Shown here in pieces: positions 17,003 to 25,450 of a DNA stretch of 64,000 nucleotides. The translations under genes and the position numbers were made by a program. Positions within the stretch are counted from its first letter, which is position 1; each line of letters starts with the position of its first letter. The notes under the pieces are model-generated. The model was not told the origin of the DNA. It saw nothing but the letters and a program-made list of their open reading frames with translations, and made no database searches. The DNA comes from Acetobacteraceae bacterium (GTDB lineage: Bacteria > Pseudomonadota > Alphaproteobacteria > Acetobacterales > Acetobacteraceae), in contig JAMXLO010000129.1 of NCBI GenBank assembly GCA_024280945.1, forward strand, positions 32,154-96,153. Reading direction: 5' to 3'.

Positions 17003-17392
17003 ATGCCGATGACCCGTGCCGCCGCCTTCGCGGCGCTCTGCGCCGTGCTTTCCGGTTGTGCGGCGAAGCCTCCGGCGCCTCCGCCGCCGCAGCCAGCACC
17101 CAGGTTGCCGGAGAGCATCGACGGTGAATACCGCGGCACCAGCACCAGGTTTCAGGCGCTCAGCCGAGGATGCCCGCATCCCGGCCTGGTGACGCTGCAG
17201 GTCGCCGGCAACGCGTTCCAGTACAAGTGGGATCGTGACACTTTTGTCGATGCCATCATTGCACCTGATGGCACCGTCACCGGCGGCGCGGAGAGCATCA
17301 CGCTGGTCGGCCGGCAGTCGGGATCGAAGATCGAAGGTGACGTCACCAACGGCGCTTGCGGTCTGCATTTCACGGTGGCCAAGCGACCGTAG
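17003..17392 (+). CDS. Small lipoprotein of unknown function
   Basis: The protein is 129 aa. A signal sequence ends VLSGC, so Cys19 would be lipidated, and is followed by a proline-rich linker (PPAPPPPQPAP). The remainder looks like a small beta-rich domain with two cysteines (RGCPHPG and NGACGLHF), possibly disulfide bonded. AGGAG precedes the ATG at 17003. I do not recognise the family. It lies between the peptidase and thrC. Confidence 0.65.
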   Translation: MPMTRAAAFAALCAVLSGCAAKPPAPPPPQPAPRLPESIDGEYRGTSTRFQALSRGCPHPGLVTLQVAGNAFQYKWDRDTFVDAIIAPDGTVTGGAESITLVGRQSGSKIEGDVTNGACGLHFTVAKRP

Positions 17393-17403
17393 TAGCGTGC
17401 CGC

Positions 17404-18804
17404 ATGCGCTACATCTCCACGCGCGGCCACGCGCCGGTCCGCGACTTCGCAGGCGTGCTGCTCGCCGGCCTGGCGGAGGACGGCGGCCTGTACGTTCCGG
17501 AAACCTGGCCACATTTCTCCCCCGCCGACTGGCGGGCGCTGCGAGGGCTGCCATACCACGCACTGGCCGCCCACCTGATCCAACCCTTCGTCGGTGACGC
17601 GATTGAAACTGCCAGGCTGGCAGCGCTCTGTCGTGACGCCTACGCGGGCTTCGGCCATCCGGCCGTCGTACCGCTGGTCCAGCTCGACACCGGGCTGTGC
17701 GTGCAGGAGCTGTTCCACGGGCCCACGCTGTCGTTCAAGGACATGGCGTTGCAGCTGCTCGGTCGGCTGTTCGACCACGTGCTGGCGGCTCGCGACACGC
17801 GCGTGACCATCGTTGGCGCAACTTCAGGCGATACCGGCTCTGCCGCGATCGAGGCGTGCGCCGGGCGCGAACGGATCGACGTCGCTTTCCTGCACCCACA
17901 CAACCGGATCAGCGACGTGCAGCGTCGGCAGATGACCACCGTCGCCGCGCCGAATATCGCCAACATCGCGATCGAGGGTACTTTCGACGACTGTCAGGAC
18001 CTGGTGAAGGCGATGTTCGCCGACGCGCCGTTTCGGCAAGAGTTGCAGCTGTCAGCGATGAACTCCATCAACTGGGCGCGTATCGCGGCACAGGTGCCGT
18101 ATTACGCTGCAGCCGCACTGGCACTTGGCGCACCTGACCGCGAAGTTGCGTTCAGCGTGCCGACGGGCAATTTCGGCAATGTGCTCGCTGCCTGGGTGGT
18201 GCGGCGTATGGGCCTGCCAGTGGCACGGCTGATCGTTGGTTCCAATCGCAACGACATCCTTTCGCGCTTCCTGCAGTCGAACGATATGTCGATTGCGCCG
18301 GTCGAGCCGAGCCTGTCGCCCAGCATGGATATCCAAATCAGTTCCAACTTCGAGCGCCTGCTGTTCGAACTGATGGATCGTGACGCGGCCGCGACGGGGG
18401 CCACCATGCGGGAGTTCCGCCGCGCGGGCCGGATGCATGTCTTGGACGCAGTCTGGCATCGCTGTCGGACATTGTTCCATGGCTTCCGTCTCGATGATGC
18501 CGGCATCGAGGCTACGATCGCCCGCGTGCACGAAACGACGGGCTATCTCGCCGATCCACACACTGCGGTGGGCATTGCAGCCGCAGAGGCGCATCTCCCG
18601 GCGCGGGGTGTGATGACTGTCGCGATGGCGACGGCGCATCCGGCGAAGTTTCCCGACGCCATCGAACGGGTCATCGGCAAACGGCCTCACTTGCCGCCGC
18701 GGCTCGGCGATCTTGTCGATCAGCCCGAGCACCTCACCGTGCTGCCGAATGACCTTCCCGCTGTCGAGGCGCAGGTGCGCGCTCTTGCACGGCGCAACGC
18801 ATGA
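17404..18804 (+). CDS. thrC: Threonine synthase
   Basis: This PLP enzyme turns O-phosphohomoserine into threonine. The 466-aa protein starts MRYISTRG, the usual N-terminus of the family. FHGPTLSFKDMALQ holds the PLP lysine (Lys112), GATSGDTGSAA binds the phosphate, and PTGNFGNVLA and NDILSRF follow. The start has no clear ribosome binding site and comes 12 nt after the lipoprotein stop. In many alphaproteobacteria thrC follows surf1; here two genes intervene. Confidence 0.95.
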   Translation: MRYISTRGHAPVRDFAGVLLAGLAEDGGLYVPETWPHFSPADWRALRGLPYHALAAHLIQPFVGDAIETARLAALCRDAYAGFGHPAVVPLVQLDTGLCVQELFHGPTLSFKDMALQLLGRLFDHVLAARDTRVTIVGATSGDTGSAAIEACAGRERIDVAFLHPHNRISDVQRRQMTTVAAPNIANIAIEGTFDDCQDLVKAMFADAPFRQELQLSAMNSINWARIAAQVPYYAAAALALGAPDREVAFSVPTGNFGNVLAAWVVRRMGLPVARLIVGSNRNDILSRFLQSNDMSIAPVEPSLSPSMDIQISSNFERLLFELMDRDAAATGATMREFRRAGRMHVLDAVWHRCRTLFHGFRLDDAGIEATIARVHETTGYLADPHTAVGIAAAEAHLPARGVMTVAMATAHPAKFPDAIERVIGKRPHLPPRLGDLVDQPEHLTVLPNDLPAVEAQVRALARRNA

Positions 18805-19718
18805 AGATCCTCGACGCCGCGCAGACCGCGGCCGCGCTGCCGTTCGACCGGCTGATTGCAGCATTGCGCGAGGCCTTCGTCTCGGGTGCCGAAGTGCCGC
18901 TTCGCCATCGCCACGACATCGCGCAGCCCGACAACGTGACCGCATCGCTGCTGCTGATGCCCGCCTGGCGTGCCGCTGGCCTCATGGGTGTGAAGGTCGT
19001 GTCGGTGTTTCCCGGCAACGGCGCACGGGGCCTGCCCGCTGTGTCCGCCAGCTATCTGCTGTGCGACGGAGCAACCGGCCAGCATTTGGCGCTGATCGAC
19101 GGCAGCGAGATCACCCGTCGCCGCACCGCGGCGGCATCTGCGCTGGCCGGATCGTTCCTGGCGCGCGAAGACGCATCGTCGCTGCTGATCGTCGGCTCGG
19201 GCCATGTCGCCGGGCTGATGGCTGAGGCGTATCGCGTGGTGCGACCGATCGAGCGCGTGCAGGTGTGGAATATTCGCAGTGCCGGGGCCGAACGCCTTGC
19301 CGCACGGTTGGGGGCGGAAGTGGTCAACGACCTTGCCGCTGCGGTCGCCGATGCCGATATCGTTTCATGTGCAACTTTGGCCCGCGAGCCGCTGGTGCGT
19401 GGCGAATGGCTGCGACCAGGCACGCATCTCGATCTGATCGGCGGCTTCACCCCGGCGATGCGCGAAGCAGACGATGCGGCGGTGCAGCGCTCGCGCGTGT
19501 TCATCGACACCGATGCCGCGCTGGCCGAGGCCGGCGATCTGATCGATCCGATCGCGCACGGCGTGTTGCGCCGCGAGGACATCGCCGGCAGCCTGTTTAC
19601 CTTGTGCCGTGGCGAAACACCTGGTCGACGCGATGCGTCGGAAATCACGCTGTTCAAGTCGGTGGGTAGCGCGCTCGAGGATCTTGCCGCGGCCGGTCTG
19701 GCATACGCATCGAAGTAG
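18801..19718 (+). CDS. Ornithine cyclodeaminase / mu-crystallin family dehydrogenase
   Basis: This 305-aa NAD(P)-dependent enzyme overlaps thrC by 4 nt (ATGA). The family includes ornithine cyclodeaminase, alanine dehydrogenase and delta1-pyrroline-2-carboxylate reductase. GVKVVSVFPGN, ASYLLCDGATGQHLALIDG, TRRRTAAASALA, the nucleotide loop VGSGHVA and DLIGGFTPAMREAD are all present. GGFTPAMRE with a following VFIDTDAALAEAGDL is the pattern of the delta1-pyrroline-2-carboxylate reductase side. The exact substrate is unproven. Confidence 0.85.
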   Translation: MKILDAAQTAAALPFDRLIAALREAFVSGAEVPLRHRHDIAQPDNVTASLLLMPAWRAAGLMGVKVVSVFPGNGARGLPAVSASYLLCDGATGQHLALIDGSEITRRRTAAASALAGSFLAREDASSLLIVGSGHVAGLMAEAYRVVRPIERVQVWNIRSAGAERLAARLGAEVVNDLAAAVADADIVSCATLAREPLVRGEWLRPGTHLDLIGGFTPAMREADDAAVQRSRVFIDTDAALAEAGDLIDPIAHGVLRREDIAGSLFTLCRGETPGRRDASEITLFKSVGSALEDLAAAGLAYASK

Positions 19719-19726
19719 ACGCGCCC

Positions 19727-19802
19727 GTCATGGCCGACCCGGCCACTCGTCATGGCCGGGCCATGTTTCCGGGCGTGTCCCGGGGATTGACCCGGCCATC
19801 CG
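19727..19802. repeat. Cluster of GTCATGGCCGGG-type palindromic repeats
   Basis: The 76-nt tract carries GTCATGGCCG twice and several CGGCC/GGCCG arms (CCCGGCCAC, GGCCGGGCCATG, CCGGGCGTGTCCCGG, GACCCGGCCATCC). The pattern recurs at 20688-20733, 27220-27253, 52108-52192 and 54868-54980. They look like dispersed extragenic palindromic elements, always outside coding sequence here. Confidence 0.6.
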
Positions 19803-19865
19803 CAGCGGCAGTGTGCCTCATTGATGACCGGCACACTGAACCGACGATGATCACCGGGAGGACGT

Positions 19866-20675
19866 ATGGGCAAGCTCGATGGCAAGGTAGCGATCGTCAC
19901 CGGCGCAGCGCGGGGTCTCGGCCGCGCGTATGCTCGACGGCTCGCCGGTCTGGGCGCCAAGGTCGCCGTCACCGATCTGAACCTGCGTTCGTTCGAGGAG
20001 TTCGAAGCCGAGGCGCAGGCGATGACAGCGGAAAGCACCGTCGCAGAGATTCAGGCAGCCGGTGGCGGTGCGATCGGCATCGAGGTCGACGTGTGCGACG
20101 AGAAGGCCGTGGCCGCCATGGTCCAGCGCGTGTCCGACGAATGGGGCCGCGTCGACGTCCTGGTCTGTAACGCCGGCGGTGGACGCGGGCGCCCGGTTGA
20201 TACCAAGGCAAGCACCCTCGATCCGGCACTGCTGCAGCTTGTCACCGGCATGAACCTGTATGGCACGGTCTACTGCTGCAATGCCGTCGCGCCGATCATG
20301 AAGCGGCAGCGGTCAGGCAAGATCATCACCGTCAGTTCCGTGGCCGGACTGTCGGCCTCGACCGATGGCGGCTATGCGCATTATGGCGCCGCCAAGGCGG
20401 CGATCGCGCACTACACCAGGTATCTGGCGCAGGATCTCGGGCCCTTCGGCATCACGGCGAACTGCATCGCGCCAGGCACCATCACCACCGGGCGCATCGT
20501 CGCCACCGTCATGCCTGGCAGTGCGGACGCCAATCGCGACCGAACCGAGCGCATTGCCCTGCGCCGCCTCGGTACCGTCGAGGATTGCGCCAAGGTCGTG
20601 GAGTTTCTCGCGACCGATCTGTCGGACTACGTCTCTGGCGTGGTGATCCCGATCGACGGAGGCCTGCTGCGCTGA
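19866..20675 (+). CDS. SDR family oxidoreductase
   Basis: This 269-aa short-chain dehydrogenase has the nucleotide loop TGAARGLG (about 13-20), NAG in LVCNAGGG, the catalytic serine in TVSSVAG, and Tyr173/Lys177 in HYGAAKAA. The C-terminus IPIDGGLLR is typical of the 3-oxoacyl reductase-like class. GGGAGG precedes the ATG. It is followed by a CoA-transferase, suggesting a small catabolic pair acting on a CoA ester or hydroxy acid; the substrate is unknown. Confidence 0.88.
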   Translation: MGKLDGKVAIVTGAARGLGRAYARRLAGLGAKVAVTDLNLRSFEEFEAEAQAMTAESTVAEIQAAGGGAIGIEVDVCDEKAVAAMVQRVSDEWGRVDVLVCNAGGGRGRPVDTKASTLDPALLQLVTGMNLYGTVYCCNAVAPIMKRQRSGKIITVSSVAGLSASTDGGYAHYGAAKAAIAHYTRYLAQDLGPFGITANCIAPGTITTGRIVATVMPGSADANRDRTERIALRRLGTVEDCAKVVEFLATDLSDYVSGVVIPIDGGLLR

Positions 20676-20687
20676 CCCGTGTCATTG

Positions 20688-20733
20688 CGCGGAGCGGAGC
20701 GGTGGCCGGGCTTGACCCGGCCAAGCAATCTCG
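20688..20733. repeat. GTGGCCGGGCTTGACCCGGCC palindromic element
   Basis: GGCCGGGCTTGACCCGGCC is an almost perfect inverted repeat in the gap between the SDR and the CoA-transferase. It is preceded by GTGTCATTGCGCGGAGCGGAGCGG. It belongs to the same dispersed family as the tract at 19727-19802. Confidence 0.6.
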
Positions 20734-20772
20734 GATCGAGTTGCCTCCCTTCGCCCGCAATAGGAGTGGTCC

Positions 20773-21921
20773 ATGAGCCTCAGTCTCGACGGCGTGCGTG
20801 TATTGGAACTGGCCCGCTATCAGGCCGGACCGCGCGGCGGCATGATCCTGTCCGATCTCGGTGCCGAGGTCATCAAGATCGAGCGGATCGGCGGTGAGGA
20901 GACCCGCAGGCACGCGCCGATGGTCCGCGGGCAGAGCATCTACTTCACGGTGTACAACCGCGGCAAGAAGAGCATCTGCCTCGACCTGCGCAGTGAACGC
21001 GGCAAGGAGATCTTTGCCGCGATGGTGAAGACCGCCGACATCGTGCTGGAGAATTTTCGTCCAGGCACCATGAAGGCGATGGGCTTCGATTACGACAGGC
21101 TGCGCGCGCTCAACCCCGCCATCATCCTGGTGTCGGTGTCCGGCTTCGGCCAGTACGGCCCGTATACCGATCGCCCCGCGTTCGATCCGCTCGGGCAGGC
21201 CATGAGCGGACTGATGTCGTTGACCGGCCAGCCGGTCGGCCGACCGCTGGGGACGGCGTCATCCGTCGTTGATCGCTACACGGCGCTGCACGCGACAATC
21301 GGCGCACTGGCCGCGCTGCGGCATCGCGATCGCACCGGCGAGGGACAGCTTGTCGATGTCTGCCTGCTCGATTCCGCCCTCACCATGGTGGAGATACCCA
21401 CCTCCTACTATCTCGCGACCGGCGAGGAAGGCGGCGAAGGCGGCAGGCCGCCGTATCGCGCGAAGGACGGCTACGTGGTGATCTCCGCCGCGGGACGCGA
21501 AATGGCAGCGCGGCTGGCGCAACTGGTTTCAGGTGGAACTGCCGGCGGCGGCGAACCGATTACCGCCGGACAAGGCGCCGCCGATGCACGTCGCGCACTG
21601 GAAGCCTGGTGTGCCGATCGGCCGGTGGAGGCGATCTGCTCCGCGCTGATGGAGATCGGCGTCCCGGTGGCGCCGGTGCGTAACATCCCGGAAGTGGCGA
21701 AGGATCCACACCTGTGGGAACGCGAGATGCTGGTGAAGATGGAGGACGCCGTTGCCGGCGAACTCTATGTTCCTGGCGTCACCATCAAGATGTCGAAGAC
21801 ACCGGGCCATGTGGGGCCGGTGCCGACACCAGGGCAGCACACTGACGAAGTGCTTGGCCGGCTGTTGGGATATGACCGAGACACACTCGGCGAATTGCGT
21901 GAATCCGGCGTCATCGCCTAG
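20773..21921 (+). CDS. CaiB/BaiF family CoA-transferase (class III)
   Basis: The 382-aa enzyme moves CoA between carboxylic acids through an aspartyl-CoA anhydride. VRVLELARYQAGPRGG, LGAEVIKIERIGGEETR, NRGKKSICLDLRSERG and NFRPGTM are all class III landmarks. Asp167 in SVVDRYTALHA aligns with the catalytic aspartate of formyl-CoA transferase. The C-terminal IPVAPVRN and GQHTDEVL are also standard. Together with the preceding SDR it may handle one catabolic CoA ester; the acid is unknown. Confidence 0.92.
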   Translation: MSLSLDGVRVLELARYQAGPRGGMILSDLGAEVIKIERIGGEETRRHAPMVRGQSIYFTVYNRGKKSICLDLRSERGKEIFAAMVKTADIVLENFRPGTMKAMGFDYDRLRALNPAIILVSVSGFGQYGPYTDRPAFDPLGQAMSGLMSLTGQPVGRPLGTASSVVDRYTALHATIGALAALRHRDRTGEGQLVDVCLLDSALTMVEIPTSYYLATGEEGGEGGRPPYRAKDGYVVISAAGREMAARLAQLVSGGTAGGGEPITAGQGAADARRALEAWCADRPVEAICSALMEIGVPVAPVRNIPEVAKDPHLWEREMLVKMEDAVAGELYVPGVTIKMSKTPGHVGPVPTPGQHTDEVLGRLLGYDRDTLGELRESGVIA

Positions 21922-22000
21922 CATCCGATCGCAGAGGAGCGTGAGTCGCGTGCGACACACGATCCGCCGCGTGAATCGGATACTCAAACCAAAGAGCGAC

Positions 22001-22027
22001 GTGCCGACTTTCACTGAAAGTCGGCAC
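22001..22027 (+). terminator. Strong hairpin after the CoA-transferase, possible terminator
   Basis: GTGCCGACTTT (22001-22011) and AAAGTCGGCAC (22017-22027) are perfect 11-bp arms around CACTG. A further GCGAC/GTCGC pair (21996-22000 and 22030-22034) can extend it past a two-base bulge. There is no T run, so it could also be an mRNA-stabilising or regulatory stem ahead of mreC. Confidence 0.5.
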
Positions 22028-22170
22028 TAGTCGCGCAGTCCATAAGTGCATGCGCTGACCGGACAGGTGACTTAGTACTGCTTAACAGTTTCTAAACCCG
22101 CGCATCTTGATGCTTCCGCTGGCGGGGGGCATTGGCGTATGGAAGCCCCTCGCATCGCAAGTACGCGGGC

Positions 22171-23034
22171 ATGGTGCGTCTCTCCATCCAGACGCGACAG
22201 GCACTGGCGAAATTGACCCTGCCGGTGCTGATCGCTGCCTCATTCGGGCTGATGCTGCTCGGCAAGGCGGATGCAGTGCTCGCGGAACGTGCGCGGATGG
22301 CCCTGGGTGACGCTCTGGCTCCGATCTATGCGGTGCTGACCCGACCACTGGGTGTCGTGCGCGACCGTCTGCTGCATGTCACCGATGTCTGGGACGCGCA
22401 CGCCGCGAATCGCAAATTGCGCGAAGAGAACGAGCAGCTGCGGCGGTGGCAGTCGATCGCGCTGGCACTGGATGCCGAGAACCAGCGATTGAAGGCCAAC
22501 CTGCACTGGATCCCGGACAACTCCCCATCTTTCGTCACAGCCCGCGTGGTGGCCGATGCCGGCGGCGTCTATGCACGCGCCGTTCTGCTGTCGGTCGGAC
22601 CGAACCATGGCGTCCGCAAGGGCGAGATTGCATTGGATGAGCGCGGTCTTGTCGGACGGGTCACCGAGGTCGGCGCTCGCACCGCGCGCGTATTGCTGTT
22701 GACCGATCTGAACAGCCGCATACCGGTGATCCTGCAGAACTCGCGCGCGCATGCGATCCTGACCGGCAACAACGGACCACGACCCCGCCTGATCTACTGG
22801 GCCGAAGGCAGTCCCCCCCAGGAAGGCGAGCGTGTGGTAACCAGCAGCGAGGCTGGCGCATTCCCTGCCGACCTTCCTGTCGGGACGGTGCACTACACCG
22901 TTTCGAACGTGCCCGAGGTGGTTCCCGCGGCAATGCTGGATCGCCTCGAAATGGTGCGCATCTTCGACTACGACCTGACCGGACTGGCCGCACCGGATGC
23001 GGTGGGCCGCCAGCCAGAACGGCGTGGCCGCTGA
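22171..23034 (+). CDS. mreC: Rod shape-determining protein MreC
   Basis: MreC is a bitopic periplasmic scaffold of the elongasome. The 287-aa protein from ATG 22171 has a cytoplasmic start, one membrane helix (LTLPVLIAASFGLMLLG), a coiled coil with NRKLREENEQLRRW, and the beta-domain RVVADAGGVYARAVLLSVGPNHGVRKG...GLVGRVTEVG...LLLTDLNSRIPV. It overlaps mreD by one base. mreB, its usual upstream neighbour, is not in the window. Confidence 0.95.
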   Translation: MVRLSIQTRQALAKLTLPVLIAASFGLMLLGKADAVLAERARMALGDALAPIYAVLTRPLGVVRDRLLHVTDVWDAHAANRKLREENEQLRRWQSIALALDAENQRLKANLHWIPDNSPSFVTARVVADAGGVYARAVLLSVGPNHGVRKGEIALDERGLVGRVTEVGARTARVLLLTDLNSRIPVILQNSRAHAILTGNNGPRPRLIYWAEGSPPQEGERVVTSSEAGAFPADLPVGTVHYTVSNVPEVVPAAMLDRLEMVRIFDYDLTGLAAPDAVGRQPERRGR

Positions 23035-23588
23035 TGGCACGTCCCGACCAAACTCCTGGAATGCGCCCTCGGCAGACCCTGGGGCGAAAACTCGATGTCG
23101 CAACACGGCACGCGTTTCCAGCCGTCTCGACAATCGTATTGATGTTGTTGGCCGAGATACCGTTCGGCTTCGCCAGCCAGGCAACGCTGCTGCCGGCGAT
23201 TACCCTGGCCTGCGTATACTTTTGGTCACTGGTGCGGCCGGCCGCGATGCCGCCACCCGTCGTCTTTCTCATCGGCTTGCTGCTGGACCTGCTGGGCTAC
23301 CTGCCTCTCGGCGTTGGCGTGCTGCCACTGCTCATCGCGCACGGTCTGGTCGTCCGATGGCGGCAAGTGCTGACGCGGCAGAGCTTCCCCGCCGTCTGGC
23401 TGGTATTCGCTGGGTTCAGCGCCGGCGCAGCGATGCTGTCCTGGGCGCTGACCTCGCTGCTGTCGTTTCGTCTGCTGTCACTGGGGCCGGCGCTGTTCCA
23501 GGCGATCCTGACCGTCGCACTCTATCCCGCGCTCGCTGTGCTGTGCATCCGCGCGCACCGCACGGTCGCCGACCCGGACCAGGCATGA
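23034..23588 (+). CDS. mreD: Rod shape-determining protein MreD
   Basis: This 184-aa polytopic inner-membrane protein has about five hydrophobic segments. It has the familiar LLLAEIPFGF..., FLIGLLLDLLGYLPLGV and LFQAILTVALYPALAVLC stretches. It links MreC to the cytoplasmic elongation machinery. Start and stop overlap mreC (TGATG) and mrdA (ATGA), so translation is coupled. Sequence conservation in this family is low; the operon position makes the call firm. Confidence 0.93.
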   Translation: MARPDQTPGMRPRQTLGRKLDVATRHAFPAVSTIVLMLLAEIPFGFASQATLLPAITLACVYFWSLVRPAAMPPPVVFLIGLLLDLLGYLPLGVGVLPLLIAHGLVVRWRQVLTRQSFPAVWLVFAGFSAGAAMLSWALTSLLSFRLLSLGPALFQAILTVALYPALAVLCIRAHRTVADPDQA

Positions 23589-25450
23589 AAACCGAGACGC
23601 CCCGGACGGGTGTGTTCACACGCCGCGCGCTGCTGATGATGGGCGGCCAGGTCGTGTTGCTCGGGACCCTGGCGGCGCGGCTGTATCAGGTGCAGGTGGT
23701 CGACGGCGCGCGCTATGCGACGCTGGCGGAGGAGAACCGGATCAGCGCCAGGCTGATTGCGCCGCCGCGCGGACGGATCCTCGACCGGTTCGGGACAGTG
23801 ATCGCCGGCAACAAGCTGAACTGGCGCGCGCTGCTGATCGCCGAGCAGACATCCGACATGACAGCGACTCTCGGCAACTTTTCCCGCATCGTGTCGCTGG
23901 CCGACTATGAGCGCGCGCGGATCGAGCGCGAGGTACGGCGGCATCGCCGCTTCATCCCGATCATGGTGCGCGAGTTCCTGACCTGGGACGAGATGGCGGC
24001 GATCGAGGTCAACGCCCCTGACCTCCCTGGCATCCTGGTCGATGTCGGGACATCGCGGATGTATCCATACGGTGAGCAACTCGCCCACATCGCGGGCTAC
24101 GTCGCGCCGCCCAGCGAGGATGACGTTGCTGAAGATCCTGGCCTGGCGCTGCCCGGGCTCCGGGTGGGACGCGCCGGACTGGAGAAGCAGCACGAGCCTG
24201 AGCTGCGCGGCACCGCAGGCGCGGTGCAGCTGGAGGTGAACGCGCTGGGCCGCGTGATCCGCGAGCTGGACCGCCAGGAGGGAGTGCCAGGCGAAGATGT
24301 CCGACTGACGATTGACGTCTCGCTGCAACAGGCGGTGCTGGACAGACTGGGGGACGAGAGTGCCAGCGCCGTCGTCCTCGATTGTCGCAATGGCGAGGTG
24401 CTGGCGATGGGCACCAACCCGTCTTTCGATCCGTCGCTGTTCAACGCCGGTGTGTCGCAGGCGCAATGGGCGGCGTGGGCGCAGAACAAGCACACGCCGC
24501 TGCTGAACCGCGCGACGGCAGGCGTCTACGCGCCCGGTTCCACTTTCAAGATGGCCGTGGCGTCGGCGGCATTGGAATCGGGCGTGATGTCACCGGGCGA
24601 TCGGGTGACCTGTCCGGGCTTTTTCGATCTGGGCAACGCGCGCTTCCATTGCTGGCGCAAAGGCGGCCACGGCACGCTCGATATGCGCGGGGCGCTGAAG
24701 AACAGTTGCGACGTGTATTTCTACGAAACCGCGCGGCGCGTCGGCATCGACCGGATCGCGGCAATGGCCCATCGCTTCGGTCTGGGGACCGAACTGCAGA
24801 TCGACCTGCCAGGGGCGCGCCCCGGCTTCATTCCAACCCGTGAGTGGCGCCTGGGTCACGGCAAAGCATGGGCACCCGGCGATACGGTCGTCGCCGGTAT
24901 CGGTCAGGGCTACATCCAGGTCACGCCCCTGCAGCTTGCGACCTATGCCGCGCGCATCGCCACCGGGCGCAAGGTCGAACCACACCTGACCCGTAAGCTG
25001 GGCACCGTGTTGCAGCCCGGCTCGCTGCCGACCGACTGGCCCAATCTCGGCGTGTCCGATCGCTCGCTGCATCTCCTGCGGGATGGAATGTGGGCGGTGG
25101 TGAACGAGGCGGGCGGCACCGCACCGGTGGCACGACTGCCTGATCCGCGCTGGCAACTTGCCGGCAAGACCGGTTCATCGCAGGTGCATCGGGTGTCGCG
25201 TGAGCAGCGCGAACAGGGCAATTTCGACAGTGCCAAGCTGCCTTGGGAACTGCGGCCGCACGCGCTGTTCGTCTGCTACGCACCCTATGATGCGCCGCGC
25301 TATGCCGTATCGGTCGTCGTCGAGCATGGCAATGCCGGCGCCGCTGCCGCCGCGCCGATTGCGCGCGACATCATGAAGGACACGCTGCAGCGCGACCCAG
25401 GAGGTCGTGACGAACCCACCGCGGCACGCGTCGCGCAGCGCGACTCATGA
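23585..25450 (+). CDS. mrdA: Penicillin-binding protein 2, elongation transpeptidase
   Basis: This class B PBP cross-links peptidoglycan during side-wall growth. It has 621 aa with an N-terminal membrane anchor (RRALLMMGGQVVLLGTLAARLYQVQVV), the pedestal motif RGRILDRFGTVIA, and the catalytic Ser319 in GSTFK. Ser374-Cys-Asp stands in place of SxN, and the KTG triad is Lys528-Thr-Gly. All active-site motifs are complete. The 4-nt overlaps with mreD and rodA show an operon. Confidence 0.96.
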   Translation: MKTETPRTGVFTRRALLMMGGQVVLLGTLAARLYQVQVVDGARYATLAEENRISARLIAPPRGRILDRFGTVIAGNKLNWRALLIAEQTSDMTATLGNFSRIVSLADYERARIEREVRRHRRFIPIMVREFLTWDEMAAIEVNAPDLPGILVDVGTSRMYPYGEQLAHIAGYVAPPSEDDVAEDPGLALPGLRVGRAGLEKQHEPELRGTAGAVQLEVNALGRVIRELDRQEGVPGEDVRLTIDVSLQQAVLDRLGDESASAVVLDCRNGEVLAMGTNPSFDPSLFNAGVSQAQWAAWAQNKHTPLLNRATAGVYAPGSTFKMAVASAALESGVMSPGDRVTCPGFFDLGNARFHCWRKGGHGTLDMRGALKNSCDVYFYETARRVGIDRIAAMAHRFGLGTELQIDLPGARPGFIPTREWRLGHGKAWAPGDTVVAGIGQGYIQVTPLQLATYAARIATGRKVEPHLTRKLGTVLQPGSLPTDWPNLGVSDRSLHLLRDGMWAVVNEAGGTAPVARLPDPRWQLAGKTGSSQVHRVSREQREQGNFDSAKLPWELRPHALFVCYAPYDAPRYAVSVVVEHGNAGAAAAAPIARDIMKDTLQRDPGGRDEPTAARVAQRDS

